This document shows, piece after piece, positions 46,110 through 54,342 of a stretch of DNA of 64,000 nucleotides. Both the position numbers and the translations under genes were made by a program. The notes beneath the pieces are model-generated. The model saw nothing but the letters and a program-made list of their open reading frames with translations, was not told the DNA's origin and did not search any database. Position 1 is the first letter of the stretch. Every line of letters begins with the position of its first letter. Source of the stretch: an uncultured Phycisphaerae bacterium (GTDB taxonomy: Bacteria; Planctomycetota; Phycisphaerae; UBA1845; Fen-1342); NCBI GenBank assembly GCA_937928595.1, contig CALGJV010000025.1, positions 1 to 64,000 on the forward strand. Direction: 5' to 3'.

Positions 46110-47504
46110 GTGCTTGGCATCACCACGCGCTCCGTCGCCGTGTTCCGCACGCTCGGCTCCCTGCTCCGCCGCCGGCGCGCCGCGCCCGCCGCGGGTCGGA
46201 TCGTCCGCCCGTGGCGGGCCGACGCCGAGCGGCAATACCCCGGTGTGGGCCTGACGCCGGCGCGCCTCCGCGCGTTTCTTCAGGCCGCCGACGCCGGCCT
46301 GCCGCAGATGCAGTACGAGTTGTTCAGCGAGATGCTCGAGAAATGGCCGCGGCTGGCGGCGGTCGAAGCCACGCGGCGGCTGGCACTGACCGGTCTGGAC
46401 TGGGAGATCGTGCCGGCGACGGAGCCCGGCCCGGGGCCGGCGACCGGCGCCGGCGAGCCGGACGACTTGCCTGCCGGCGCGACCCCCGGGGCATCCGTGG
46501 CCCCGTCCGACGGCTCGTCCGGGGCCCGCGCGCTCGCGCGACGCGCCGACCATGCCCGCCGGGCCGCGGACCTCTGTCGCGCGACGCTCGCCGGCCTGCC
46601 CGCCTTCCGCGACGTCCTCACGCACCTCGCCACCGCGATCGGCCACGGCCTGGCCGTCGCCGAGATCGTCTGGGAGCGCGGGCAACTGGTCGAACTGGTA
46701 CCCGTCCCCCACACGCGTCTGCGCACCGACCCGCACCAGCCGTGGCGGCTGCGGGTGCTGACGGCCGAAGACCCCGCGCGCGGCGTGCCGCTGGACGCGC
46801 AGCCGCACAAGTGGATCGTGCATCGGCCGCGGGCGGTGCCGGGGCGTCCGCTCGCGGGCGGCCTGTTGCGGGCGACGGCGCTGCTGTATCTCGCGCAGCA
46901 CCTGAGCTTCAAGGACTGGCTCATCTATTCGCAGATTGCGGGGATGCCGCTGCGGGTCGCGCAGTTCGAGCCGGGCACGCCGGAGGACGACCAGCGGCTG
47001 CTGCTGCGGGTGCTGGAGGGGCTCGGCACCGAGGCGGTGGCGGTGCTGAGCAAGAACGTGGACCTGAAGTTCGTCGAGGCGGCCGCGGCGGGGCACAAGC
47101 CGTACGGCCCGCTCCAGGACTACTGCAACACCGAGGTCACGATCCTGTGGCTGGGGCAGCACCTGACGACGGATCTGCGAAGCCACGGCTCGCGGGCGGC
47201 GGCGGAGATTCACGACCGCGTGCGCGAGGACCTGTTGGTGGACGACATCGCCGACGAGGGGCAAACGCTGCGACGGGACGTGCTCACGCCGCTGGTGCGG
47301 GCGCAGTGTCCGCCGGGAACGCCGGTGCCGCTGTTTCGCCGGGCGCTGGTGCAGGCGGTGGACACGCAGGTGCTGGCGCGGACGCTGGCGGTGGCGGTGA
47401 ACGAGCTGGGGCTGAAGGTGCCGCGCGCGTGGGTGTACCGCGCGTTGGGGATTCCCGAGCCGCAGGGCGACGAGCCGGTGCTGACCGGACGGGGGCAGCG
47501 ATGA
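46110..47504 (+). CDS. Mu gp29-like portal protein (DUF935)
   Basis: A 464-residue protein, a little shorter than Mu gp29 (about 510). The DUF935 core shows YELFSEMLEKWPRLAAVEATRRLALTGLDWEIVP, then HKWIVHRPRAVPGRPLAGGLLR and WLIYSQIAGMPLRVAQF, then YCNTEVTILWLGQHLTTD. An Ala/Gly/Pro-rich stretch near residues 110-135 looks like a local insertion. A portal is the dodecameric ring at one capsid vertex through which DNA enters. GTG 46110 has GGGGAGG eight bases upstream. The stop overlaps the GNAT start. Confidence 0.85.
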   Translation: MLGITTRSVAVFRTLGSLLRRRRAAPAAGRIVRPWRADAERQYPGVGLTPARLRAFLQAADAGLPQMQYELFSEMLEKWPRLAAVEATRRLALTGLDWEIVPATEPGPGPATGAGEPDDLPAGATPGASVAPSDGSSGARALARRADHARRAADLCRATLAGLPAFRDVLTHLATAIGHGLAVAEIVWERGQLVELVPVPHTRLRTDPHQPWRLRVLTAEDPARGVPLDAQPHKWIVHRPRAVPGRPLAGGLLRATALLYLAQHLSFKDWLIYSQIAGMPLRVAQFEPGTPEDDQRLLLRVLEGLGTEAVAVLSKNVDLKFVEAAAAGHKPYGPLQDYCNTEVTILWLGQHLTTDLRSHGSRAAAEIHDRVREDLLVDDIADEGQTLRRDVLTPLVRAQCPPGTPVPLFRRALVQAVDTQVLARTLAVAVNELGLKVPRAWVYRALGIPEPQGDEPVLTGRGQR

Positions 47505-48010
47505 AAACAAGCGAGACGGGCCCGGTCAGCGGCGCGGCCGCAGCGCCGGTCCGCACGGCGCCGTGCGCCGAATACCCGGTGGCGCTGACGGTGCGACTGG
47601 CGGAGCCGGGCGACGCCGTGCCGCTGGGGTTCTTCGTCGATACGGCGCTGCGGCGGGACTACTTCCTGCGGCGCGGGCAGCTCGAGGAGATGCTCCGCGG
47701 CCCGCGGCACCGCGTGTGGGTCGCGGAGATCGACGGCGTGCTGGTGGGCCCGGCGATCACGACGCGCGGCACCCGGCTGGTCAACGCGCTGGTGCATCCG
47801 GCGTACCGCGGGCTGGGCATCGGACGGGCGCTGGTCGAGCGGACCGGCGCCGTCGAGGCCCGTGTCAAGTGCGACATGCACACCGGCGACCCGCGCGGTT
47901 TCTACCGCCGACTCGGGTTCGAGCCGGGCCCGCGCGTCGGTCGCCGCGGGCAGATCGAGCTCATGCGCCGCGCGGCGCACAACACGACCACAACGGAGGG
48001 CCACCCATGA
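47501..48010 (+). CDS. GNAT-family N-acetyltransferase inside the head cassette
   Basis: A 169-residue protein. Motif A is VHPAYRGLGIGRALVERTG (acetyl-CoA pyrophosphate loop R-G-x-G-I/G). Motif B is FYRRLGFEPGP. The first 30 residues are a low-complexity leader. It overlaps both neighbours by four bases (ATGA at each end), so it is translationally coupled between portal and protease, a place normally held by head morphogenesis genes. The substrate is unknown: a capsid protein, a host protein or an antibiotic-like small molecule are all possible. Confidence 0.8.
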   Translation: MKTSETGPVSGAAAAPVRTAPCAEYPVALTVRLAEPGDAVPLGFFVDTALRRDYFLRRGQLEEMLRGPRHRVWVAEIDGVLVGPAITTRGTRLVNALVHPAYRGLGIGRALVERTGAVEARVKCDMHTGDPRGFYRRLGFEPGPRVGRRGQIELMRRAAHNTTTTEGHP

Positions 48011-49203
48011 GGAAGAAGCACACCGAGACGCCGGCGCGGCCGAAGCTGCCGGTGGGGACGTTCGCACGACGGCAGCTCGTGGATCGTCTGACGCAGGCCG
48101 TCGCGCTGGCACGGGAGGCGGGTGTCGCGCGCCTCGGTTCGCTGCGCGACATGCTCGAAGACGCCCTGGCGCGCGTGGCCGCGCTCGAGCTGACGACGCC
48201 GCCCGAATCCGAGGAAGGCGCGGCGCAGCCGGCGCCGCCGCCGGCGCAGGTGACGGCCGACACGGAGGGTGCCGCGGAAGCGGGCGTCGCAGAGCCGGCG
48301 TGCGACGCAACGCCGGCGCTGGTGGCCTCGCATCTGCCGGGGACGCTGCTCGCGACCTCGCACGGGGAGCCGGTGGACGCCTTCCTGCTCATTCCGTTCG
48401 GCACCGTGACCGTCGAGCGGCCCGTGGCGGGCGGGAGCTTCCGTTTCTCGCGGGCCGACGCGGAGGCGCTGTGCGCCTGGTTCGCTCGGCTCGGCCGCAA
48501 GCTGGCCATCGACTACGAGCACCAGAGCTTTGACCGGCTGAACACGCGGGCCGACGGGCTGCGGCCGGCGGCGGGGTGGATCGGCGGGCTGGAGGTGCGG
48601 GACGACGGGCTGTGGGCGGTGGACGTGGTGTGGACGGAGCGGGCCCGCGCGCTGCTGCGCAGCGGCGAGTACCGCTACTTCTCGCCGGTGGTGTACTGGG
48701 CCGACGAGGAGCGCAGCGCGATCGCCGCGCTCGGTCCGGTCGCGCTCACCAACGACCCGGCGATGCACGGCGTGCGGCCGCTGGCGGCCCGGCGGTCGGA
48801 GGGGCTCGCCGGCGCCGCGGCGGACGCCCCGGCGACCCCGGAAGACGCGGCCGTGCTGCGGCGGGCGCTGGCGGCGTCGGAAGCGGAGGTCGCGCGGCTG
48901 CGGCGAGACCTGGCGGAGCACGCCGCCGAGGCGTTCGTGGAGCGCGGCCTGCGGCTGGGCAAGATCGTGGCGGCGACGCGGGGCGACTGGCGGGCGGACT
49001 ACCTGCGCGACCCGCAGGCGGCCGAGGCGCGGCTCGGGCGGGCGCCGGTGCTGCTGCCGCCGGGGCGTCTCACGACGCCGGAGGAGGGCGGCGGGGCCCT
49101 AGCGGGCGACATCGCGCCGCGGCCCTGGACGACCGAACCGGATGACCTGGCGGCGTACGGGCGCGCGGCCGCGGCGGGGCGCGTGGTCGCGCCGCACGCC
49201 TGA
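48007..49203 (+). CDS. Mu I-like prohead protease with scaffold tail
   Basis: A 398-residue protein. An Ala/Glu/Pro-rich region (residues 1-110) precedes the Mu-like prophage I domain with FGTVTVERPVAGGSFRFSR, KLAIDYEHQSF, WTERARALLRSGEYRYFSPVVYW and the conserved ALTNDPAMHG. The C-terminal coiled coil (LRRALAASEAEVARLRRDLAEH) fits the internal scaffold part. In Mu the full product is a protease and the C-terminal portion acts as scaffold. Length and motifs argue it is functional. ATG 48007 follows GGAGGG. Confidence 0.85.
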   Translation: MRKKHTETPARPKLPVGTFARRQLVDRLTQAVALAREAGVARLGSLRDMLEDALARVAALELTTPPESEEGAAQPAPPPAQVTADTEGAAEAGVAEPACDATPALVASHLPGTLLATSHGEPVDAFLLIPFGTVTVERPVAGGSFRFSRADAEALCAWFARLGRKLAIDYEHQSFDRLNTRADGLRPAAGWIGGLEVRDDGLWAVDVVWTERARALLRSGEYRYFSPVVYWADEERSAIAALGPVALTNDPAMHGVRPLAARRSEGLAGAAADAPATPEDAAVLRRALAASEAEVARLRRDLAEHAAEAFVERGLRLGKIVAATRGDWRADYLRDPQAAEARLGRAPVLLPPGRLTTPEEGGGALAGDIAPRPWTTEPDDLAAYGRAAAAGRVVAPHA

Positions 49204-49235
49204 TTTCACGGAAGCGGAAAGGAGGATGCGCGCAG

Positions 49236-49973
49236 ATGGCACTCACGGCCGATCGCAATCTCGATTTCTACGCATCGCAGGAGCTCATCGAACTGCCGGT
49301 CGATGACAACGTCCGCATCTACAAGGGCGCACTGGTGGGGCGCAACCGGAGCACGGGCTACGTGCGGCCGCTGGTCGCGCGGGACGAGTTCGTCGGCGTG
49401 GCGTACGGGCGGGCGGACAACACGGGCCCCGGGCACACGGCGGGGGGCGTGCGGGTACGCCTGCACCAGCACGTGGACATCGTGCATCCGCTGGCCGGCG
49501 TGACGCACGCGGACGTGGGCAAGGACGTGTACGCCGGCACCGACGACACGCTGACGCTCACGCCGGCGGACGCCAGCCGCGTGGGGCGGATCGTGGCGGT
49601 GGAGGGGACGGGGCTCGCGCGGGTCCGCTGTCAGCCGGTGGCGGCGCTGAGCGGCGTGCTCGAGGGGCTGCCGGTGCTGGTACTGCCCGACGCGAGCGCG
49701 ACGCTCACGCTGGACCATCTCAACCGGACGCTGCTGATGGCCAACACGGCGGTCCGGACGCTGACGCTGCCGCCCGTGGCGACGGCGCGGGCCGGCGCGT
49801 GGCTGCGGGTGGTGAAGACGTCGGCCGCGGCCGCGGCGATCGTGCTCGACCCGAACGGGACGGAGACGATCGACGGGGCGGCGACGCTGGGGACCGTGGA
49901 CGCCCAGTACGACACGGTGCTCGTGCTGTGCACGGGGAGCGAGTGGATCGTGCTGAGCCGGGATATCGCCTGA
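49236..49973 (+). CDS. DUF2190-type capsid decoration/head protein
   Basis: A 245-residue protein. Residues 1-135 have the DUF2190 layout (YKGALVGRN-STGYVRPL, FVGVAYGRADN, VRLHQHVDIVHPLAGVTHADVGKDVYA). These proteins decorate or precede the capsid subunit gene in many Mu-like phages. The last 100 residues are an added beta-rich domain (LTLPPVATARAGAWLRVVKTS, ETIDGAATLG), similar to phage tail-fibre or head-fibre modules. It stands 71 bases before the capsid gene. Confidence 0.78.
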   Translation: MALTADRNLDFYASQELIELPVDDNVRIYKGALVGRNRSTGYVRPLVARDEFVGVAYGRADNTGPGHTAGGVRVRLHQHVDIVHPLAGVTHADVGKDVYAGTDDTLTLTPADASRVGRIVAVEGTGLARVRCQPVAALSGVLEGLPVLVLPDASATLTLDHLNRTLLMANTAVRTLTLPPVATARAGAWLRVVKTSAAAAAIVLDPNGTETIDGAATLGTVDAQYDTVLVLCTGSEWIVLSRDIA

Positions 49974-50043
49974 ACGGCCGGCCGCGGCGCCGCGGTCGGA
50001 ACGCGCGGAGCAAGACAAGACTGGACAAGACAAGGAGAGGCCG

Positions 50044-50973
50044 ATGAGCGTGGTACTCGACACGGGCTTGACTTCGCGGGCGATCGTCGGGCGGTTCTAC
50101 CGCCGGCTGGAGGACTACGCCCGCAGCGCGTGGTGGACGCGTCTGGCGATGCACTTCGCGAGCAGCCAGGAGTCGGAGACCTACCGCTGGCTCGGCATGG
50201 TGCCGCAGGTCCGCGAGTGGGTCGGCGGACGGCGCGTGCGGCCGCTGCGCAGCCAGGGGCTGACGATCGTCAACAAGGTGTGGGAGGCGACCATCCGCGT
50301 GGATGCGGACGAGGCCCGGCGCGACAAGACCGGGCAGATCCTGATCCGCGTGAGCGAACTGGCGCGGCGGGTCGCGACGCACCCGAACCGCCTGCTGACG
50401 ACGCTCGTCAACGGCGGAGCCAGCACGCCCTGCTACGACGGGCAGTACTTCTTCGACACCGACCACAGCGAGGGCGACTCGGGCACCCAGAGCAACCGCC
50501 TGACGGCCGACGCGGCCATGCCCGGCAGCCCGTCCGACCAGGAGATGTACCGCGCGATCGTGCGGGCGATCGGCCAGATCCTCACATTCAAGGACGACCA
50601 GGGCGAACCGATGAACGAAAGCGCCCGCGAGTTTCTCGTGATGGTGCCGCCGGCCCTGATCGCGCCGACGCTGGTCGCGCTCGGCAGCCACACCATTGGC
50701 GGCACCGTCAACCCGCTCCGCGGCGGCGAGCCGTTCCGGGTGACGTGGGTCGCCAACCCGCGCCTCACGTGGACCGACAAGTTCGCGGTCTTCCGGACCG
50801 ACGGCACGACGCGGCCGTTCATCTTCCAGGAGGAGCTCCCCGTGCAGGTGCAGGTGCTGGCCGAGGGCAGCGAGCTGGAGATCAACGAGAACCAGCACCA
50901 GTACGGGGTGAAGGCGGTTCATGCGGCCGGTTACGGGTACTGGCAGGACGCGTGCCTGGTGACGTTCGCGTAG
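50044..50973 (+). CDS. Mu gpT-like major head (capsid) subunit
   Basis: A 309-residue protein, close to Mu gpT (305). The family patterns are YRWLGMVPQVREWVGGRRV, QGLTIVNKVWEATIRVDADEARRDKTGQI, YDGQYFFDTDHSEGDSG, QGEPMNESAREFLVMVPPAL and the C-terminal HQYGVKAVHAAGYGYWQDACLVTF. It forms the HK97-fold shell of Mu-like heads. A clean AAGGAG site precedes ATG 50044. It is the best evidence that the cassette could still build a shell. Confidence 0.9.
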   Translation: MSVVLDTGLTSRAIVGRFYRRLEDYARSAWWTRLAMHFASSQESETYRWLGMVPQVREWVGGRRVRPLRSQGLTIVNKVWEATIRVDADEARRDKTGQILIRVSELARRVATHPNRLLTTLVNGGASTPCYDGQYFFDTDHSEGDSGTQSNRLTADAAMPGSPSDQEMYRAIVRAIGQILTFKDDQGEPMNESAREFLVMVPPALIAPTLVALGSHTIGGTVNPLRGGEPFRVTWVANPRLTWTDKFAVFRTDGTTRPFIFQEELPVQVQVLAEGSELEINENQHQYGVKAVHAAGYGYWQDACLVTFA

Positions 50974-51031
50974 CCCGGCCGGCGGCGGACGGGCGGCCGC
51001 GGGGTTGCGGGGCGCGGTCGGAGGGGCGGAC

Positions 51032-51484
51032 ATGGCGTATGTCAGCGTGGCGGATCTGAGCGCGCGGCTGGGTGCGCCGCTGTATGCACGGCTCACGGAC
51101 CGGGCCGGCGGGGCGAGCGCCGACGACACCGTCGGTCAGCGCATCGTCGACGAGGCGGAGGCCGAGGTCGATGCGCTGCTCGCGCCGCGTTACCGCACGC
51201 CGCTGGATCTCGCGGCCCATCCCGAGCTGGCCCCGCTGCTGCGGGCGCGGGCGCTGGACCTCGCCGAGTACATCGCGTGGAAGAGCTCGCCGTTCGTCAG
51301 CGACCCGCCGCAACGCGTGAAGGAGGTTTACGCGGCCGCGCGCGGCTGGCTGGCGGCCGTGGCGGCCGGCGCGGCGGCGCTGCCCGCGCAGGACACGCCC
51401 GCGGGTCCGGCCCGTGACGACGGCACGCCGCGGGCGAGTTCGCAGCCGCGGGTGTTCACCGCCGCGGAGCTGGACGGGTTGTGA
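51032..51484 (+). CDS. DUF1320 / Mu gp36-like protein
   Basis: A 150-residue protein with the DUF1320 pattern AYVSVADLSARLG at the N-terminus and VGQRIVDEAEAEVDALLAPRYRTPL, then LRARALDLAEYIAWKS. In Mu-like phages the gene sits just after the capsid gene and is taken to encode a head-tail connector or head completion protein. Here no tail genes follow. Followed by a 360-base gap that contains a REP-type repeat. Confidence 0.85.
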   Translation: MAYVSVADLSARLGAPLYARLTDRAGGASADDTVGQRIVDEAEAEVDALLAPRYRTPLDLAAHPELAPLLRARALDLAEYIAWKSSPFVSDPPQRVKEVYAAARGWLAAVAAGAAALPAQDTPAGPARDDGTPRASSQPRVFTAAELDGL

Positions 51485-51701
51485 CGCGCGGTGCCGCGCA
51501 GGGCCAGTGCCCGAAGCGGCGGCACGCACGCGCAGAGATCAAGCGAGCGAGAATCCGAGAGAACAAGAGCCGCCGCCGCGTCCGAACTCGAAGCGCCGGC
51601 GAGCGCGGGTGCCAGTCGACGGAACCGGGGGCTGACGGCTTGAGGGACTGGGGGATCGAGATTGCGCAGCACAGTGGAGATTGCGCACGCGGCCGCCGGC
51701 C

Positions 51702-51777
51702 GGGCCCCGGCTGCCAAGCCGGGGCCCGCTGCCGGCCGCGGCGGAGGGAACTTGGAACCTGGAGCTTGCGCTCCAGG
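51702..51777 (+). repeat. Two-palindrome REP-like element, copy 1
   Basis: GGGCCCCGGCT (51702-51712) pairs with AGCCGGGGCCC (51717-51727), and CCTGGAGC (51758-51765) pairs with GCTCCAGG (51770-51777). The same pair in the opposite order lies at 60918-60974. It lies within the gene-free gap 51485-51844 of the phage cassette, which shows no other feature. Confidence 0.8.
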
Positions 51778-51844
51778 CTCGGATGCGGCGGCACACGACG
51801 GCACGAACGCCAGACGCGACGGGCCGACGAAGGAGGGACGCAGG

Positions 51845-52144
51845 ATGTCCGATCTGCTGGCGGAGTTGCCGTCGCTCGGGATCGCCGGTCTGTTGTTCGT
51901 CATGTGGTGGCTGGAGCGCCAGGATCGCGCGCGGGGCACGGCCGACCTGCGCAGCACCCTCGAACACGCCGGCCGCATCGCCGAGGTCAACCAGAGCCTG
52001 CTGGACGTGATCCGCGCGAACACCGAGGCCCTGGCCGCCCTGCGCGAGGAGCTCCGCGCCCACCGCGGCAACGAGACCGAGTGGCTCGCGCGGCTGACGC
52101 AACAACTGGCCGAACTGGCGCGGCGCCCGGCGCAGGCGGCCTAG
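51845..52144 (+). CDS. Holin-like small membrane protein (BhlA-type)
   Basis: A 99-residue protein with one N-terminal span (LGIAGLLFVMWWLERQD) then a long amphipathic helix of Arg, Glu, Asp and Leu (HAGRIAEVNQSLLDVIRANT). One span followed by a charged coiled coil is the layout of BhlA/UviB-type phage holins. ATG 51845 has AGGAGG upstream. The assignment rests on topology and position, not on a specific motif. Confidence 0.6.
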   Translation: MSDLLAELPSLGIAGLLFVMWWLERQDRARGTADLRSTLEHAGRIAEVNQSLLDVIRANTEALAALREELRAHRGNETEWLARLTQQLAELARRPAQAA

Positions 52145-52328
52145 CCGTGGATGAACGCGAGCGGGCTGCCCCGCGCGGCGCGCGGGGTTTCGTCCGACGC
52201 GCGGGCGGACGCGAGAAAAGACGTCCGACACGGGGGGCGGACGCGACGGGGAGCGGATGCGGCGCGCGGCCCGGAGCGACCGGCGGGCCGCGCGGCGAAC
52301 TTCAGCCGGGTCGCAACGGAGGGATCTC

Positions 52329-52634
52329 ATGGACTGGTCCACACTGGTGCGCGCCATCAACGCCGACACCGCGCGGGCGTTCGTCACGGCCGCGCGGCAC
52401 GTCATCGACGCGCTGCTGATCGAAGGCGAGCGCGTCCGTCGGATGCACACGCCCGGCCCGCGCGACTACGCCCGGGCCGACCTGCCGCGCGATACGCCCG
52501 CCGGCGGCTGGCTGGACGACGCGGAGCTGCGCGACGTCACGCGGCGCTTGTCCGAGGCTCTGGCCGCCGAGCGCTGGACCGACGGCCTGCTGTGCGCGAT
52601 CCGGGTCTTCGCGCTGATCGGAGGTGGCCTGTGA
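52329..52634 (+). CDS. Unassigned 101-residue protein of the head cassette
   Basis: GGAGG six bases before ATG 52329. The protein is helix-rich with no signal or membrane segment (WSTLVRAINADTARAFVTAARHVIDALL). Its last codons overlap the start of the following lipoprotein gene (TGATG). I recognise no family. Position suggests a head-completion, lysis-control or moron gene. Confidence 0.5.
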   Translation: MDWSTLVRAINADTARAFVTAARHVIDALLIEGERVRRMHTPGPRDYARADLPRDTPAGGWLDDAELRDVTRRLSEALAAERWTDGLLCAIRVFALIGGGL

Positions 52635-53194
52635 TGCGGCGGTGCGTCGGTTTCGGGAACCCGGGCGAGCGGCGGTGCGGCGCCGGCGCGGCGCTGGCCC
52701 TCGCGGCTCTGGCGGCGGCGCTCGCGGCCGGCTGCACGCGCGAGTCGGTGCGCGTCGCGCTGGATGCGCAGCGGCGGGCGGACGACGTGCAACAGGCGGT
52801 CTTCGACCGCCAGCACGCCGCACTGTGCGTGCTGCTGTACCGCGACCTCGTTCGCCGGCTGGAGGAGGATGGTCTCCCGCTGACCGACGCGCAGCGTGCG
52901 GCCGTCGGCGCGGCGTGGAACGACCGCGACCTGATCGAGTTCTGGCAGGTCCAGCACGAGCGGGCCAAGGCGCTGCGCCGGGCGGGCGTGGACGCCCAGC
53001 TCTGGGGGTCGCAGGCGGCGCTCGACTTGCTCATCAAGGCCGCCGAGGCGCGGCTGGATCGCGCGCGGACCGGTCTGGCCGCGCATGCCGGGGCGGCCCT
53101 GTTGGACGACGCCGGACGGGTTCGCGAGAGCGACGACACGGGCGAGCGCGGGGCAACGCCCGCCGTGCCGTGGAGCGAGGGAGGTGGCTCATGA
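52634..53194 (+). CDS. Lipoprotein in the head cassette
   Basis: A 186-residue protein. The N-terminus has a long Ala/Leu core ending in LAAGC, a lipobox, so the mature protein starts at Cys. The body is charged and helical (QRRADDVQQAVFDRQHAALCVLLYRDLVRRLEED). In phage lysis modules small lipoproteins act as spanins (Rz1-like), and it is followed at once by a holin-like gene. At 186 residues it is larger than typical Rz1, so the assignment is tentative. Confidence 0.55.
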   Translation: MRRCVGFGNPGERRCGAGAALALAALAAALAAGCTRESVRVALDAQRRADDVQQAVFDRQHAALCVLLYRDLVRRLEEDGLPLTDAQRAAVGAAWNDRDLIEFWQVQHERAKALRRAGVDAQLWGSQAALDLLIKAAEARLDRARTGLAAHAGAALLDDAGRVRESDDTGERGATPAVPWSEGGGS

Positions 53195-53403
53195 GACCCG
53201 ACGAGGGCGGCTGGCGTCGCTGGCTTTGGCCGTTGCGGAGCCGCAAGGTGCAGGTCGCCGTGGCGACGGTGCTGACGGCCTGGGCGGCCCAGGCGGGGTT
53301 CGCGCTACGCGAGGAGACGGTGCTGACCGTGCTCGGCGTCGGGGTTGCGCTGATTCTTGGCATCGCCCACGAGGATGCCGGGCGGGGCCGGTCGAGTCTG
53401 TAG
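53191..53403 (+). CDS. Small holin-like membrane protein
   Basis: A 70-residue protein with a basic N-terminus (RRWLWPLRSRK) and two hydrophobic spans (VAVATVLTAWAAQAGF and TVLTVLGVGVALILGIA), ending in a charged tail. Size and topology match phage holins. The ATG overlaps the lipoprotein stop by four bases. No endolysin gene is visible next to it. Confidence 0.6.
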   Translation: MRPDEGGWRRWLWPLRSRKVQVAVATVLTAWAAQAGFALREETVLTVLGVGVALILGIAHEDAGRGRSSL

Positions 53404-53453
53404 GGGCGCGGCCGCGCCGCGGCCTCTTGCCGGCGCCGCGGTGGCCGTCGATC

Positions 53454-54083
53454 ATGCTCCGCATGACGTTGCCTCCGAGCGTGGCCCGCGCTGCTGCGGG
53501 GCTGCTGGTTCTCGCCGCCGCGGCGACGCTGTGCGGCTGTGCCCAGCTCGATTACGACCGGCTCAGAGTCGGACGCGAGCTGCGCGAGGTCGGTCGGGCG
53601 CTGCCCGCGGACTACGCCGCGCGCAGCGACCTGGGCCTCTGCTTCCAGAAGACGAGCGCGCTGGGGCGCACCGACGTGATCGTCGTGCTGCTGACGCGCG
53701 ATCGCCGGATCGCCGCGAAGTTCCACGCCGTGCACAACGAGCGGCACTACGGCCTGGGACGCGACCCGGCGTACCAGTTGGCGGGCGAGCTCGATCCGAC
53801 GCTCCTGGGCCTGACCGACGTCGGGCCGCGCGACCGCCTGCGGGCGCTGGCCGCCGACCTCACGGAGCCCCAGGCCGACCCGTTCGTCCGCGAGGCCCAC
53901 GCCTGGGTCGCCGCGGGCCTGGTCCGCATCGTCCAGTTGGACGCGCCCGCGGACGAGGACGAGCCGCTCGCGGAGCGACTGGTCGAGATGCTCGAGCGCG
54001 TGCCCGCGGGCGGGCGGGCCGCGACCACGCCGGGGCCGGGCCCCGTGGTGCGCATCGCGTACCGCTTCGGACGGACCTGGTAG
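53454..54083 (+). CDS. Lipoprotein of unknown function
   Basis: A 209-residue protein with a signal ending in ATLCGC (lipobox). The mature part is helical with a pattern of Asp, Arg and Leu (DYDRLRVGRELREVGRALP) and a short Pro-rich end. It lies 50 bases after the phage cassette and before the sensor kinase. It may be a host gene or the last gene of the cassette. The 54084-54342 gap after it shows no feature. Confidence 0.6.
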   Translation: MLRMTLPPSVARAAAGLLVLAAAATLCGCAQLDYDRLRVGRELREVGRALPADYAARSDLGLCFQKTSALGRTDVIVVLLTRDRRIAAKFHAVHNERHYGLGRDPAYQLAGELDPTLLGLTDVGPRDRLRALAADLTEPQADPFVREAHAWVAAGLVRIVQLDAPADEDEPLAERLVEMLERVPAGGRAATTPGPGPVVRIAYRFGRTW

Positions 54084-54342
54084 GCGGGCCGGCGCACCGC
54101 AACTCGGACGCGCCGCGCGGCGTCCCGCGCCGACTGCCGATAAAACCCACGGGCACCGGCCGGCCCGGCACCGACGGTCTGCGCGCGCCGTCACAGCCAA
54201 GGCACGTCACCCCGCCGCGCGGCCGGGTCGATACTACTCCTGTCCGGTCCGGGCGGATGCGACGGCACTGGCTGCCGCGGTGCGCTCCGGGCGCGTCACG
54301 ACGGCGCGTCGCCTTGCCGGGTCAGTTGTGGGCCACGACGCG

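Larger units (their letters stand above)
46110..53403 (+). mobile_element. Mu-like head-gene cassette without terminase, tail or transposition genes
   Basis: Gene order portal (DUF935), GNAT, protease I/scaffold, DUF2190 decoration, gpT major capsid and DUF1320 follows phage Mu's head module. After it come two holin-like membrane proteins, one unknown protein and a lipoprotein. The Mu terminase (gp28), head morphogenesis protein F (gp30), transposase, tail sheath and baseplate genes are absent. Reading frames are intact. The flanks are host metabolic genes (45961) and a host-type lipoprotein and kinase (53454 onward). No terminal repeats were noticed. Confidence 0.75.
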
